Shown here: positions 38,976 to 46,655 of the stretch, one piece after another | Layout of the letters: each line of letters begins with the position of its first letter | How positions within the stretch are numbered: position 1 is the first letter of the stretch | Assembly (NCBI GenBank): GCA_035699745.1 | Contig: DASSPH010000077.1 | Location: 93,272-157,271, forward strand | Reading direction: 5' to 3' | Origin: Vicinamibacterales bacterium | GTDB taxonomy: Bacteria; Acidobacteriota; Vicinamibacteria; Vicinamibacterales; 2-12-FULL-66-21 | Length of the DNA stretch: 64,000 nucleotides | The notes under the pieces: model-generated | Told to the model about the DNA's origin: nothing | Databases searched by the model: none | Seen by the model: only the letters and a program-made list of their open reading frames with translations | Position numbers and translations under genes: made by a program

Positions 38976-39682
38976 GTCTGCCGGTCGCCATTCTCGCCGG
39001 CGGCCTCGCGACACGGCTCGGCGACGTCACCGCCCGGCGCCCGAAAGCGCTGGTGGAGATCGCGGGCCGGCCGTTTGCGGAGCACCAGATCGTGCTGCTG
39101 CGGCGGCACGGCATCCACGAGATCGTGTTCCTCGTCGGTCACCTCGGGGAGATGGTGCGCGACGCGATTGGCGACGGGACGCGCTGGGGGATCCGGGTGC
39201 GCTACGTGTTCGACGGGCCTCGCCCGCTCGGCACCGGCGGTGCGATCAGGAACGCCCTGCCCGCCCTCGGCCGGCGGTTCTTCGTGCTGTATGGCGATTC
39301 GTATCTGGAGTGCGACTATCTCGCCGTCGCGCGCGCGTTCGCCGAGAGCGGCCGTCCGGCGCTCATGACCGTCTGCCTCAACGACAACCGGTGGGACCGC
39401 AGCAACGTACGATTCGAAGCCGGGCGCATCGCCGCCTACGACAAGTCGGGACGGACGCCGGGCATGCGGCACATCGACTACGGCCTCGGCGTTTTCACCA
39501 GCGAGGTGTTCGAGGCGTACGACGCGGATCGCGCGTTCGACCTGGCCGCCGTCTACCAGGACCTGCTGGCGCGAGGGGATCTCGCCGGTCTCGACATCCC
39601 CGGACGCTTCTACGAGATCGGATCGCCGGCCGGTCTCGAAGAAACACGTATTCACCTGTCCGGCACGCTGAACCGCCGATGA
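38972..39682 (+). CDS. hddC: Sugar-1-phosphate nucleotidyltransferase, probably heptose-1-phosphate guanylyltransferase
   Basis: 236 residues from ATG at 38972. 'PVAILAGGLATRLGDVTARR' followed by PKALVEIAGRPF is the nucleotide-binding GGxxTRL...PK loop; 'FFVLYGDSYLECDY' supplies the metal-binding aspartate. Length and sequence fit HddC, which joins GTP and D-glycero-alpha-D-manno-heptose 1-phosphate to GDP-heptose. Base specificity (GTP or another NTP) is inferred from the hddA-gmhB neighbours, not seen. Overlaps both neighbours by 4 bases. Confidence 0.88.
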   Translation: MSLPVAILAGGLATRLGDVTARRPKALVEIAGRPFAEHQIVLLRRHGIHEIVFLVGHLGEMVRDAIGDGTRWGIRVRYVFDGPRPLGTGGAIRNALPALGRRFFVLYGDSYLECDYLAVARAFAESGRPALMTVCLNDNRWDRSNVRFEAGRIAAYDKSGRTPGMRHIDYGLGVFTSEVFEAYDADRAFDLAAVYQDLLARGDLAGLDIPGRFYEIGSPAGLEETRIHLSGTLNRR

Positions 39683-40311
39683 GCTACACCCGCCAGCACC
39701 TCGACGAGGCCGCTCGCGTCCTGGCGGCACTCGATGCCGCCGCGATCGAGCGCATGGCCGGGCTGCTCGCCGCGCTGCGCGAGCGCGGCGGACGGCTGTT
39801 CCTCCTCGGCGTCGGCGGCAGCGCCGCCAACTGCTCGCACGCCGTGAACGACTTCCGCAAGCTCGCCGGTATCGAGGCCTACACACCGGTGGACAACGTG
39901 TCCGAGCTGACGGCGCGAACCAACGACGAGGGCTGGGATACGGTGTTCGCCGCCTGGCTGCACGGCAGCCGCCTGCAGCCGCGCGACATGGTGTTCGTCA
40001 TGTCGGTCGGCGGCGGCAGCCGTCAGGATAAGATCAGCGTGAACCTTGTTCGAGCGCTCGAGTTCGCGAAACAGATCGGCGCCACCATCGTCGGCATCGT
40101 CGGGCGGGACGGCGGCTACACCGCGCAGGTCGCCGACGCCTGCGTCATCGTCCCGACCGTCAACCCGGCGACGATCACGCCGCACGCCGAAGCCTTCCAG
40201 GCCGTGGTCTGGCATCTGCTCGTCTCGCATCCGCTGGTCAAGGTGACGCCGGCGAAATGGGAATCGATCGCAGCATCCGGCGGGCCGTCTTCCTCGACCG
40301 GGACGGCGTGA
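39679..40311 (+). CDS. SIS-domain sugar isomerase, divergent GmhA-like
   Basis: 210 residues. SIS fold with 'GRLFLLGVGGSAANCSHAVN' (GxGGSA phosphate loop) and 'QPRDMVFVMSVGGGSRQDKI'. The role fitting its place between hddC and gmhB is sedoheptulose 7-phosphate to D-glycero-D-manno-heptose 7-phosphate. It differs clearly from the canonical GmhA also present here (56236-56811): the 'SGES' loop is replaced by GGGS, and the segment 'EAYTPVDNVSELTARTNDEG' is distinctive. The end overlaps gmhB by 55 bases, unusually long for this operon. It may form a subfamily with a different sugar-phosphate substrate. Confidence 0.82.
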   Translation: MSYTRQHLDEAARVLAALDAAAIERMAGLLAALRERGGRLFLLGVGGSAANCSHAVNDFRKLAGIEAYTPVDNVSELTARTNDEGWDTVFAAWLHGSRLQPRDMVFVMSVGGGSRQDKISVNLVRALEFAKQIGATIVGIVGRDGGYTAQVADACVIVPTVNPATITPHAEAFQAVVWHLLVSHPLVKVTPAKWESIAASGGPSSSTGTA

Positions 40312-40814
40312 TCAACCGCGCCATCGTCCGCGACGGCAAGCCGTTCCCTCCGGCCACCGAGGCGGACCTCGACGTGCTGCCGGGTGTCGGCGACGCGCTG
40401 GCGCGGCTTCGCGCCGCGGGATTCCGCCTCATCGTCGTCACCAACCAGCCCGACGTCGCCCGCGGAACGCAGCGCCGCGAGGTCGTCGACGGCATGCACG
40501 CCCGGCTCGCCTCGCTGCTGCCGATCGACGAGTTCCGGGTCTGCGATCATGACGACGCGGACGGCTGCCGGTGCCGGAAGCCGGCGCCGGGCATGCTGGA
40601 GGCGGCGGCGCGGGCCGGCGGGCTGTCGCTGGGGGACAGCTTCATGGTCGGCGATCGCTGGCGGGACGTCGAAGCGGGACGGCGTGCCGGCTGCAGGACG
40701 GTGTTCGTGGACCGCGGCTATGACGAGCCGCGACCGGCGCATCCCGACGCCGTCGTGCGGTCGCTGGCGGAGGCCGCCGACTGGATCCTGTCTCAACCGG
40801 GGAGTGCGCGCTGA
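40257..40814 (+). CDS. gmhB: D-glycero-D-manno-heptose 1,7-bisphosphate phosphatase
   Basis: 185 residues. HAD-family histidinol-phosphatase/GmhB type: 'RRAVFLDRDGVINRAIVRDG' with DxD nucleophile, 'FRLIVVTNQPDVARG', a zinc loop 'CDHDDADGCRCRKPAPGML' with the C-H-C-C ligands of GmhB, and 'SFMVGDRWRDVEAGRRAGC'. It removes the C7 phosphate before nucleotidyl transfer by HddC. The start codon lies inside the 3' end of the SIS gene. The stop overlaps the next ATG by one base (TGATG). Confidence 0.92.
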   Translation: MGIDRSIRRAVFLDRDGVINRAIVRDGKPFPPATEADLDVLPGVGDALARLRAAGFRLIVVTNQPDVARGTQRREVVDGMHARLASLLPIDEFRVCDHDDADGCRCRKPAPGMLEAAARAGGLSLGDSFMVGDRWRDVEAGRRAGCRTVFVDRGYDEPRPAHPDAVVRSLAEAADWILSQPGSAR

Positions 40815-41527
40815 TGTCCATCGATCGGTTGTCCGTCAAGATCTTCGCCGACGGCGCGGATCTCGCCGGCATGCTCGATCTCTACCGCAAGCCGTACATC
40901 AAGGGCTTCACGACCAATCCGACGCTCATGCGGAAGTCCGGCATCACCGACTACCGCGCTTTCGCGCGCGAGGTGCTGGCCGCGATTCCCGACCGGCCGA
41001 TCTCCTTCGAGGTGTTGTCCGACGATCTGCGGGAGATGGAGCGGCAGGCCGACGCGATTGCCGGGTGGGGCTCCAACGTCTACGTGAAGGTGCCGGTGAC
41101 CAACACGCGCGGCGAATCCACGTGCGCGCTGGTGCGCTCTCTGTCGCGGCGCGGCGTCAAGGTGAACGTGACGGCGCTGCTTCCGCTCGAGCAGGTGCGG
41201 GCGGTTGCCGAGGCGGTCGCCGGCGGCGCGCCGGCGTGCGTGTCGGTGTTCGCCGGGCGTCTTGCCGACACCGGGGTCGATCCGGTGCCGCTGATGCAGC
41301 AGGCGGTCGAGCTGCTGCGCGCGGCGCCCAACGCGGAGCTGATCTGGGCCAGTCCGCGCGAGCTGCTGAACATCTTCCACGCCGATCAGATCGGCTGCCA
41401 CATCATCACGGTCACGCACGACATCCTGCAGAAGCTGCCGCTGGTCGGCCGCGATCTCCACGAGTATTCGCTCGACACGGTGAAGATGTTCCACCGCGAC
41501 GCCGAGCAGGCCGGCTTCACGATCTAG
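40814..41527 (+). CDS. Transaldolase (small, FSA/TalC-like)
   Basis: 237 residues. TIM-barrel transaldolase with 'VKIFADGADLAGMLDLYRKP', 'IKGFTTNPTLMRKSGITDY' and the Schiff-base Lys92 in 'SNVYVKVPVTNTRGEST'. Short bacterial transaldolases interconvert sedoheptulose 7-phosphate, erythrose 4-phosphate, fructose 6-phosphate and glyceraldehyde 3-phosphate, or cleave fructose 6-phosphate. Placed last in a GDP-heptose operon, it most plausibly supplies or balances sedoheptulose 7-phosphate, the pathway's starting compound (inference). The stop overlaps the convergent gene by 4 bases. Confidence 0.9.
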   Translation: MSIDRLSVKIFADGADLAGMLDLYRKPYIKGFTTNPTLMRKSGITDYRAFAREVLAAIPDRPISFEVLSDDLREMERQADAIAGWGSNVYVKVPVTNTRGESTCALVRSLSRRGVKVNVTALLPLEQVRAVAEAVAGGAPACVSVFAGRLADTGVDPVPLMQQAVELLRAAPNAELIWASPRELLNIFHADQIGCHIITVTHDILQKLPLVGRDLHEYSLDTVKMFHRDAEQAGFTI

Positions 41528-43128
41528 CGCGTACCGCCGCAGCCCGCCGGATTCATCCACAGTCCCGGCGCGGCCTTCGTGAACCCGCGTGCCGCGACGT
41601 AGTCGGCGAGCGCCGGTCTGAGCGCGCCGGTCTCGAACACGGCGTCCGGCTGCTTGATGCGCCAGTAGGCGGCCTCGTCGTCCATCTGGTAGAAGAACAT
41701 GCCGTGCGTCACTTCGACGGACCGCAGGCTGATGAAGCGCGGATAGGCCGAGAAGTACGGCACGTAGAGCGCGCCGTCGGCCGCCACGATGCAGCGCCGA
41801 TCGATCAGCGAGCGGGCGCGCTCGATCGTTGCCGGGTCCCCTTCGAGCGGCGGGGTTGCCCGGATCGACCGGATCGTCCGCGCGCCGGCGCTGGCGGTCA
41901 GGACGCAGCACACGAGCACCGAGCAGAAGAGCGCCGCCGATCCGATCTCCTGCAGCGCCACCCGGGATCGCGCTCGCAAACCGTGCGTGAACAGCGGGCC
42001 AAGCGGCACGGTCAGCACCGGCAGGACGTGGATGTAGTAGAGCGGCGAGGCATTGTTCAGCAGCACCGCCGCCGTCACGAGCACGGCAGGCACGAGCGTC
42101 AGCACGGTCCGATCGGCGTCGTTCCGCCGCGCCACCAGCGCGATCAGGCCGGCGGCGAACAACGCGATCTCGGCGGGCGGCATGATCGCCATGAGCTGGC
42201 GGTACCGGGCCGCCTCCTTGGCGAGGAGTATCTGGGGATTCAGGAATGACCCGGCGAGACTCGACGTGCCGGCCGAATACCAGCTCGTCGCATCCACCCG
42301 GACCCGTACCGTCATCGTGTAGTACGCGGCGGTGTCCGGCAGGATGTTGGCGCCGACGTAGACCAGGCCTCCGGCAAGCAGTCCCGCGGCATACAGGACC
42401 ATCGGGTGAGGGCCGATCCAGACGCGGCGCGCCGCTCGTGCGTCGGCGGCGTAGCGCAGCAGGTACACGCACCCGCACGCCGCCGCCGTCGCCATGGTGT
42501 CGATGTGCGTCTGGAGGCCGAGACCGAATACCAGACCGGCCGCGAAGTGCCAGCGCCGGCTCGGCCACCGCGCCAACGCGGTCGCCCAGACGACGAGCGC
42601 CCATGCCACGCTGGCGAACGTCCACGCGTCCATGCGCGCCGTGTTCGACAGCACGAAGAGCTGCAGCGAAGCGGTGACGGCTGCGCCGATCCACGCCGCG
42701 CCCGAGCCGTACCAGATCTTCACCAGCAGCCAGATGCCGGCGACGCCCGCCACGCTCACCGCCAGCGACACGCCGCGGAGCGCGAAGATGGTCGGCCCGA
42801 ACGCCTCGATCGCGAGCACGTAGGAATACGCGGCGTAGCCGACGCCGCCCATGATCGGCATCGGCGCGAAGCCATAGATGTAGGGAAACAATCCGTACCC
42901 CGCCGCGCCGGCGGCCGCCAGGCTGGCATAGTAGGTCTCGTCCCATTCGATGACGCCGTGGGTGCTGAACGCGCGAGCGGCGCGGAGCGCGAATGCCACC
43001 GCGAGAGGCACGAGAAACAGCAGCAGACGCGCGGTGCGGGCGGCTCGCGGCCGCTTCGAGATCGCCGCCGCGAAGAGCGGCAGTTCGATGGCGAGCAGCC
43101 CGAGCAGCAGGGCCGCGCCGGCGCTCAT
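41524..43128 (-). CDS. GT39/PMT-type membrane glycosyltransferase
   Basis: 534 residues from ATG at 43128. First external loop 'STHGVIEWDETYYASLAAAG' carries the WDE acid pair of PMT/ArnT-like GT-C enzymes; 'GLGLQTHIDTMATAAACGCV' and about eleven more hydrophobic segments follow. The C-terminal 150 residues are soluble. Its start overlaps the stop of the GT2 gene upstream (ATGA), and a further GT-C gene precedes that, so three transferases form an operon. Polyprenyl-phosphate sugars made by the GT2 are the expected donors (inference). A frame extending to 43182 is dispensable. Confidence 0.8.
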   Translation of the reverse strand: MSAGAALLLGLLAIELPLFAAAISKRPRAARTARLLLFLVPLAVAFALRAARAFSTHGVIEWDETYYASLAAAGAAGYGLFPYIYGFAPMPIMGGVGYAAYSYVLAIEAFGPTIFALRGVSLAVSVAGVAGIWLLVKIWYGSGAAWIGAAVTASLQLFVLSNTARMDAWTFASVAWALVVWATALARWPSRRWHFAAGLVFGLGLQTHIDTMATAAACGCVYLLRYAADARAARRVWIGPHPMVLYAAGLLAGGLVYVGANILPDTAAYYTMTVRVRVDATSWYSAGTSSLAGSFLNPQILLAKEAARYRQLMAIMPPAEIALFAAGLIALVARRNDADRTVLTLVPAVLVTAAVLLNNASPLYYIHVLPVLTVPLGPLFTHGLRARSRVALQEIGSAALFCSVLVCCVLTASAGARTIRSIRATPPLEGDPATIERARSLIDRRCIVAADGALYVPYFSAYPRFISLRSVEVTHGMFFYQMDDEAAYWRIKQPDAVFETGALRPALADYVAARGFTKAAPGLWMNPAGCGGTR

Positions 43129-43880
43129 CGGGGCTTCTTTCCGAGCGGCTGGAAGCGGTACTTGAAGCAGGCGCGGATCCACGTCAGCGGATCCCTGACG
43201 AGCGACACCTTTTTCCCTTCGTTGAACGAGCGCGACCGATAGTTCACCGGGATCTCGAGCGGGGTGTAGCCGGCCCGCACCAGCTTGCCGACCAGCTCCC
43301 AGTCGAAGTCGAAGCGGTTCGCCTCGAAGGTGAGGCCGTCCAGGCAGTCGCGCCTGAACACCTTGAACATCGTGAACGGGTCGTGCAGCCGGGTGCCGTA
43401 GGTGACGTTGAAGAGGGCGGTGAAGAGCACGTGCCCGAGGTTCATGTACCAGCTGACCGCGAGCTGATCGGCGAAGTGACGCACCTTCCAGCTCGCGCCC
43501 TCCTTGCCGTGCCGCGATCCGAGCACGAACGCCGCCCGGCCGGCGATCAGCGGCTCGAGGAGCGCGTCGTAGTCGTCGAGGTCGTACTCGAGATCGGCGT
43601 CCTGAATCAGGATGTAGTCGCCGGTCGCATGCGCCAGCCCGGTGCGCACCGCATGCCCCTTCCCGCGCGGCCGATCCTCGTACACCACCGTCACGCGCTC
43701 GTGCCCGGCGACCTCCGCCACCGCGTCGCGCGTGCCGTCGTTCGAGTTGCTCTCGACGATGACGACGGCGATGTCCACGCCGGGGATCGATTTCCGCAGC
43801 AGCTGCTCGATCACGATCGGGAAGGTTGCCCGTTCGTTGAACACGGGCATGACGACCGACAGACGTCGAGGCTGGTCCAT
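43125..43880 (-). CDS. GT2 polyprenyl-phosphate mannose/glucose synthase-like
   Basis: 251 residues from ATG at 43880. 'RRLSVVMPVFNERATFPIVI' and 'VIVESNSNDGTRDAVAEVAG' are the GT2 nucleotide-binding region, 'ILIQDADLEYDLDDYDALLE' contains the DxD metal site, and 'VFRRDCLDGLTFEANRFDFDWEL' resembles dolichol-phosphate mannose synthases of the soluble, helix-less type. There are no membrane helices. It sits between two GT-C enzymes on the same strand, with gaps of 2 and overlap of 4 bases, so it probably makes the lipid-linked sugar that they transfer. Confidence 0.85.
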   Translation of the reverse strand: MDQPRRLSVVMPVFNERATFPIVIEQLLRKSIPGVDIAVVIVESNSNDGTRDAVAEVAGHERVTVVYEDRPRGKGHAVRTGLAHATGDYILIQDADLEYDLDDYDALLEPLIAGRAAFVLGSRHGKEGASWKVRHFADQLAVSWYMNLGHVLFTALFNVTYGTRLHDPFTMFKVFRRDCLDGLTFEANRFDFDWELVGKLVRAGYTPLEIPVNYRSRSFNEGKKVSLVRDPLTWIRACFKYRFQPLGKKPR

Positions 43881-43882
43881 CG

Positions 43883-45472
43883 TCAGTCGGCTCGCCGGTA
43901 GATGGAGAAGTCCTCGATTTGTGTTTCCTTTCGATACCCGCGGAGCAGTACTGCGACCGACGGATCGGCTTCCATCCGATCCACCGCCCGTCCCATCTCC
44001 GACCGCGCGTTCAACCGCTCGAAGACGACGTAGACGGGACGGCGCTCGACCAGCTCGGCGATCACCGAGTCCAGCCGGAACGCGGGATCGGGAAAGTCGG
44101 TGGCGACGAAGAAATTGACCCGCAGGAACCGCTGTGCGACCAGCCGGTCCGACGCGAAATACACGCCGGCGCCGTTGATCCCGAACAGGAAGATGCGGTC
44201 TTCCGGCGTCGTGCGCGCGCGGATGTAGTCGGCGAGTTCGGCATTCGCCCGCGCCGAGTAGCCGCGGGCGTTCGCATAGCCGCCGAAGCGCTCCAGGTGC
44301 GCCGTCCAATCCATGCTGCCGCGCAGCGCCGCGAAATCTGCAGCCGCCCAGCCGAAGACGCGCGCCGGGTAATCGCGCTGGACCAGCAGAACCGCCATCA
44401 CGATCGCCGCGGCTGCCGCGATGGCGCGGCGCGGTCGTGATTCGCGCGCCGCTTCCGTCAGCAGCCACGCGCCGAGCAGCGCCAGCGGCGGCAGCGCCTG
44501 GATGAAGTAGCTGTTGAACAGCCGCGCGCCGTTGACGACGATCACCAGCACCGCCGCGCCGCCCCAGATCACCGCAAGCCCCGCCAGCGGCGGAAGCGTG
44601 CGCCGCCGGAGGAGATCGGCGACGGCGACGAGTGCCGCGATGGCGCCGCACGCCCACAGCGGATCCGTCTTCATCCGCAGCCATACCGCCTTCGAGAACT
44701 CGAGCGCGTAGGCGGCGGGCGAGAAGCCCTGGCCGACGTAGTAGCGGTTGAAGTCCACCACCGCCACCTTGGCGTCATGCAGCAGTCCGAGCTGCCACAG
44801 CCAGCCCAGCGCGATCAGCGGGACGACGGCCGACGCCGCAATCGCCGCCCCGATCGCCCCTGCGGAGCGCGCGATCGGCTCGGGCCGGTAGAGCACGATC
44901 CACGACAGCAGCGCGGGAAAGTAGAGACCGGCGTTCGGCTTCAGGACCACGGCGGCCCCGGCCGCGAGGCCGAGGACCGCTGCCGCCGGCATCGAACCGG
45001 TCGCGCGCACGCCCGCCGCGGCCCATGCGCCGAGCGACACCGCCACCGCGATGAACGTTTCGCAGACGCTGCGCTCGAGGAAGCCGCCGTGGCCGTAGAG
45101 CCATGCCGGCATCGTCAACACGGTATACATCGCCGCCGCCAGCGCCCCGGTTGCCGGCCCGGCCAGCGTGCGCCCGACCAGGGCGAGCAGGACGGCGGTA
45201 GACGCCGCCGCGAGCACGTCGAGCCACGCCACCGCGGCGGGCGTCCAGCCGAACGCGTTGAATCCGGCGAGATAGATCCAGTAAATCCCCGGGGGACGCT
45301 GCTCCCAGACGTCGCGATAGAGCAGCTGGCCGCGCGACATGCCGCGCACCGCCGACGCCCAGAGGCTCTGATCGATGCCGAGCGGCTCGGCGATCGAGAC
45401 GCAGCGCAGCAGCAGGGCGAAGGCTGCCGCCGCGGTCAATAGCAGGACGACTATGGACGGTTTCCGGCGCAC
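43883..45472 (-). CDS. GT39-like membrane glycosyltransferase
   Basis: 529 residues from a GTG at 45472. Hydrophobic N-terminus, then 'DQSLWASAVRGMSRGQLLYR' followed by DVWEQRPPGIYWIY, the 'D-W-x-K/QRPPG' loop pattern of bacterial ArnT/GT39-like proteins. About ten further spans, 'LERSVCETFIAVAVSLGAWA' and a soluble C-terminus including 'RIFLFGINGAGVYFASDR'. First gene of the three-gene transferase operon. The 83-base gap to the divergent WxcM-like gene holds the promoter of the latter. Donor unknown. Confidence 0.8.
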   Translation of the reverse strand: MRRKPSIVVLLLTAAAAFALLLRCVSIAEPLGIDQSLWASAVRGMSRGQLLYRDVWEQRPPGIYWIYLAGFNAFGWTPAAVAWLDVLAAASTAVLLALVGRTLAGPATGALAAAMYTVLTMPAWLYGHGGFLERSVCETFIAVAVSLGAWAAAGVRATGSMPAAAVLGLAAGAAVVLKPNAGLYFPALLSWIVLYRPEPIARSAGAIGAAIAASAVVPLIALGWLWQLGLLHDAKVAVVDFNRYYVGQGFSPAAYALEFSKAVWLRMKTDPLWACGAIAALVAVADLLRRRTLPPLAGLAVIWGGAAVLVIVVNGARLFNSYFIQALPPLALLGAWLLTEAARESRPRRAIAAAAAIVMAVLLVQRDYPARVFGWAAADFAALRGSMDWTAHLERFGGYANARGYSARANAELADYIRARTTPEDRIFLFGINGAGVYFASDRLVAQRFLRVNFFVATDFPDPAFRLDSVIAELVERRPVYVVFERLNARSEMGRAVDRMEADPSVAVLLRGYRKETQIEDFSIYRRAD

Positions 45473-45514
45473 TCCCGCCGTTCAGTATCTCACGCGATCG
45501 CGCGGCGCGCCCCG

Positions 45515-45544
45515 TTGCCCCGGCGCGCGGATGCGCGCTACGAT
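45515..45544 (+). promoter_or_regulatory. Sigma-70-like promoter for the WxcM-like gene
   Basis: TTGCCC (45515-45520), 18-base spacer, TACGAT (45539-45544). As with gmd, the -10 ends 11 bases before the ATG (45556), implying a leader of about 5 bases. Confidence 0.45.
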
Positions 45545-45555
45545 CGCCGCACACC

Positions 45556-46515
45556 ATGTCTGACAAGCTGGTCTCCACGGGCGGGTTCTTCGTGCATCCG
45601 CAGGCGCTCTGCGAGAGCACCGCGATCGGTCCGAACTCGCGCGTGTGGGCCTTCGCCCACGTGCTGCCCGGCGCCCGCATCGGCGCCGACTGCAACATCT
45701 GCGATCACGTGTTCATCGAGAACGACGTCGTCGTCGGGGATCGCGTGACGGTCAAGAGCGGCGTCCAGCTCTGGGACGGCCTGCGCGTCGCCGACGAGGT
45801 GTTCATCGGGCCGAACGCGACGTTCTCGAACGACAAGTATCCGCGCAGCAAGCGGTATCAGGCGCGCGTGCTGCAGACGCACCTCGGCCGCGGCGCCTCG
45901 ATCGGCAGCGGCGCCAACGTCCTGCCGGGGCTGCGTATCGGCGCCGGCGCGATGGTCGGGGCGGGCGCGGTGGTGACGCACGACGTGCCGGCGCGCGCGA
46001 TCGTCTCAGGCAATCCCGCCCGCATTGTCGGCTACGTCGACACGCCGCGGCGCACGCAGGCCTCGGCCCCTGCGCCGGCGTCCACGGCGGGGCCGCAGGT
46101 CACACCGACGTCGGTGGCGGGGGTGACGCTGCACCGCCTGGTGCTGGTCGACGACCTTCGCGGCAGCCTGTCGGCGGCCGAGGTCGGCACCCACGTGCCG
46201 TTCCCGCCGGCGCGGTACTTCATCGTCTTCGACGTACCCGGCAAGGACGTCCGCGGCGAGCACGCGCACCGGCGCTGCCAGCAGTTTCTCGTCTGCGTCC
46301 GCGGCTCGGTGAACGTGGTCGTGGACGATGGCGTGCACAGTGAGGAGATCGTGCTGGCCGAGCCGAACCTGGGGTTGTACCTGCCGCCGATGGTGTGGGC
46401 GATTCAGTACAAGTATTCGGCAGACGCGCTGCTGCTGGTGCTCGCGTCCGATCCGTACGATCCGGACGACTACATCCGCGACTACGACGCGTTTCGCGCG
46501 ATGCTCGGCCGCTGA
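45556..46515 (+). CDS. WxcM-like fusion: hexapeptide acyltransferase plus sugar 3,4-ketoisomerase
   Basis: 319 residues. The first 165 form a left-handed beta-helix of hexapeptide repeats ('VWAFAHVLPGARIGADCNIC', 'SIGSGANVLPGLRIGAGAMV', 'VPARAIVSGNPARIVGYVDT'), an N-acetyltransferase for nucleotide-linked amino sugars. After a Pro/Ala linker, residues about 185-319 are a cupin of the FdtA/WxcM C-terminal family: 'RYFIVFDVPGKDVRGEHAHR' followed by RCQQFLVCVRGSVNVVVDDG, and 'NLGLYLPPMVWAIQYKYSAD'. FdtA isomerises dTDP-4-keto-6-deoxyglucose to the 3-keto sugar; WxcM-type fusions both isomerise and acetylate, giving dTDP-Fuc3NAc or Qui3NAc. The matching 3-aminotransferase is not adjacent. The window's WecE belongs to the 4-amino branch. 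Confidence 0.88.
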   Translation: MSDKLVSTGGFFVHPQALCESTAIGPNSRVWAFAHVLPGARIGADCNICDHVFIENDVVVGDRVTVKSGVQLWDGLRVADEVFIGPNATFSNDKYPRSKRYQARVLQTHLGRGASIGSGANVLPGLRIGAGAMVGAGAVVTHDVPARAIVSGNPARIVGYVDTPRRTQASAPAPASTAGPQVTPTSVAGVTLHRLVLVDDLRGSLSAAEVGTHVPFPPARYFIVFDVPGKDVRGEHAHRRCQQFLVCVRGSVNVVVDDGVHSEEIVLAEPNLGLYLPPMVWAIQYKYSADALLLVLASDPYDPDDYIRDYDAFRAMLGR

Positions 46516-46637
46516 AATGGGGACTGTCCCCGTTTCCGCGTCGCGCGCACGCCAGATCCGTCGAATTCCGCCCACTTTCCATCTTCACCGGCCGTAAGTC
46601 CCTGTCGCCGCCCCGGAAAAGGGGACAGTCCCCATTT
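46515..46637. repeat. REP-like inverted pair GGGGACTGTCCCC / GGGGACAGTCCCC between convergent genes
   Basis: The 24-base arms 46515-46538 and 46614-46637 are nearly exact reverse complements, and each core is itself a palindrome (GGGGAC-x-GTCCCC). The arms are 75 bases apart, filling the space between the WxcM-like gene and the convergent GT2 gene. A mobile REP/MITE-type element or a bidirectional terminator is likely. Confidence 0.7.
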
Positions 46638-46655
46638 CCGGGGGGACGTCGCTGG

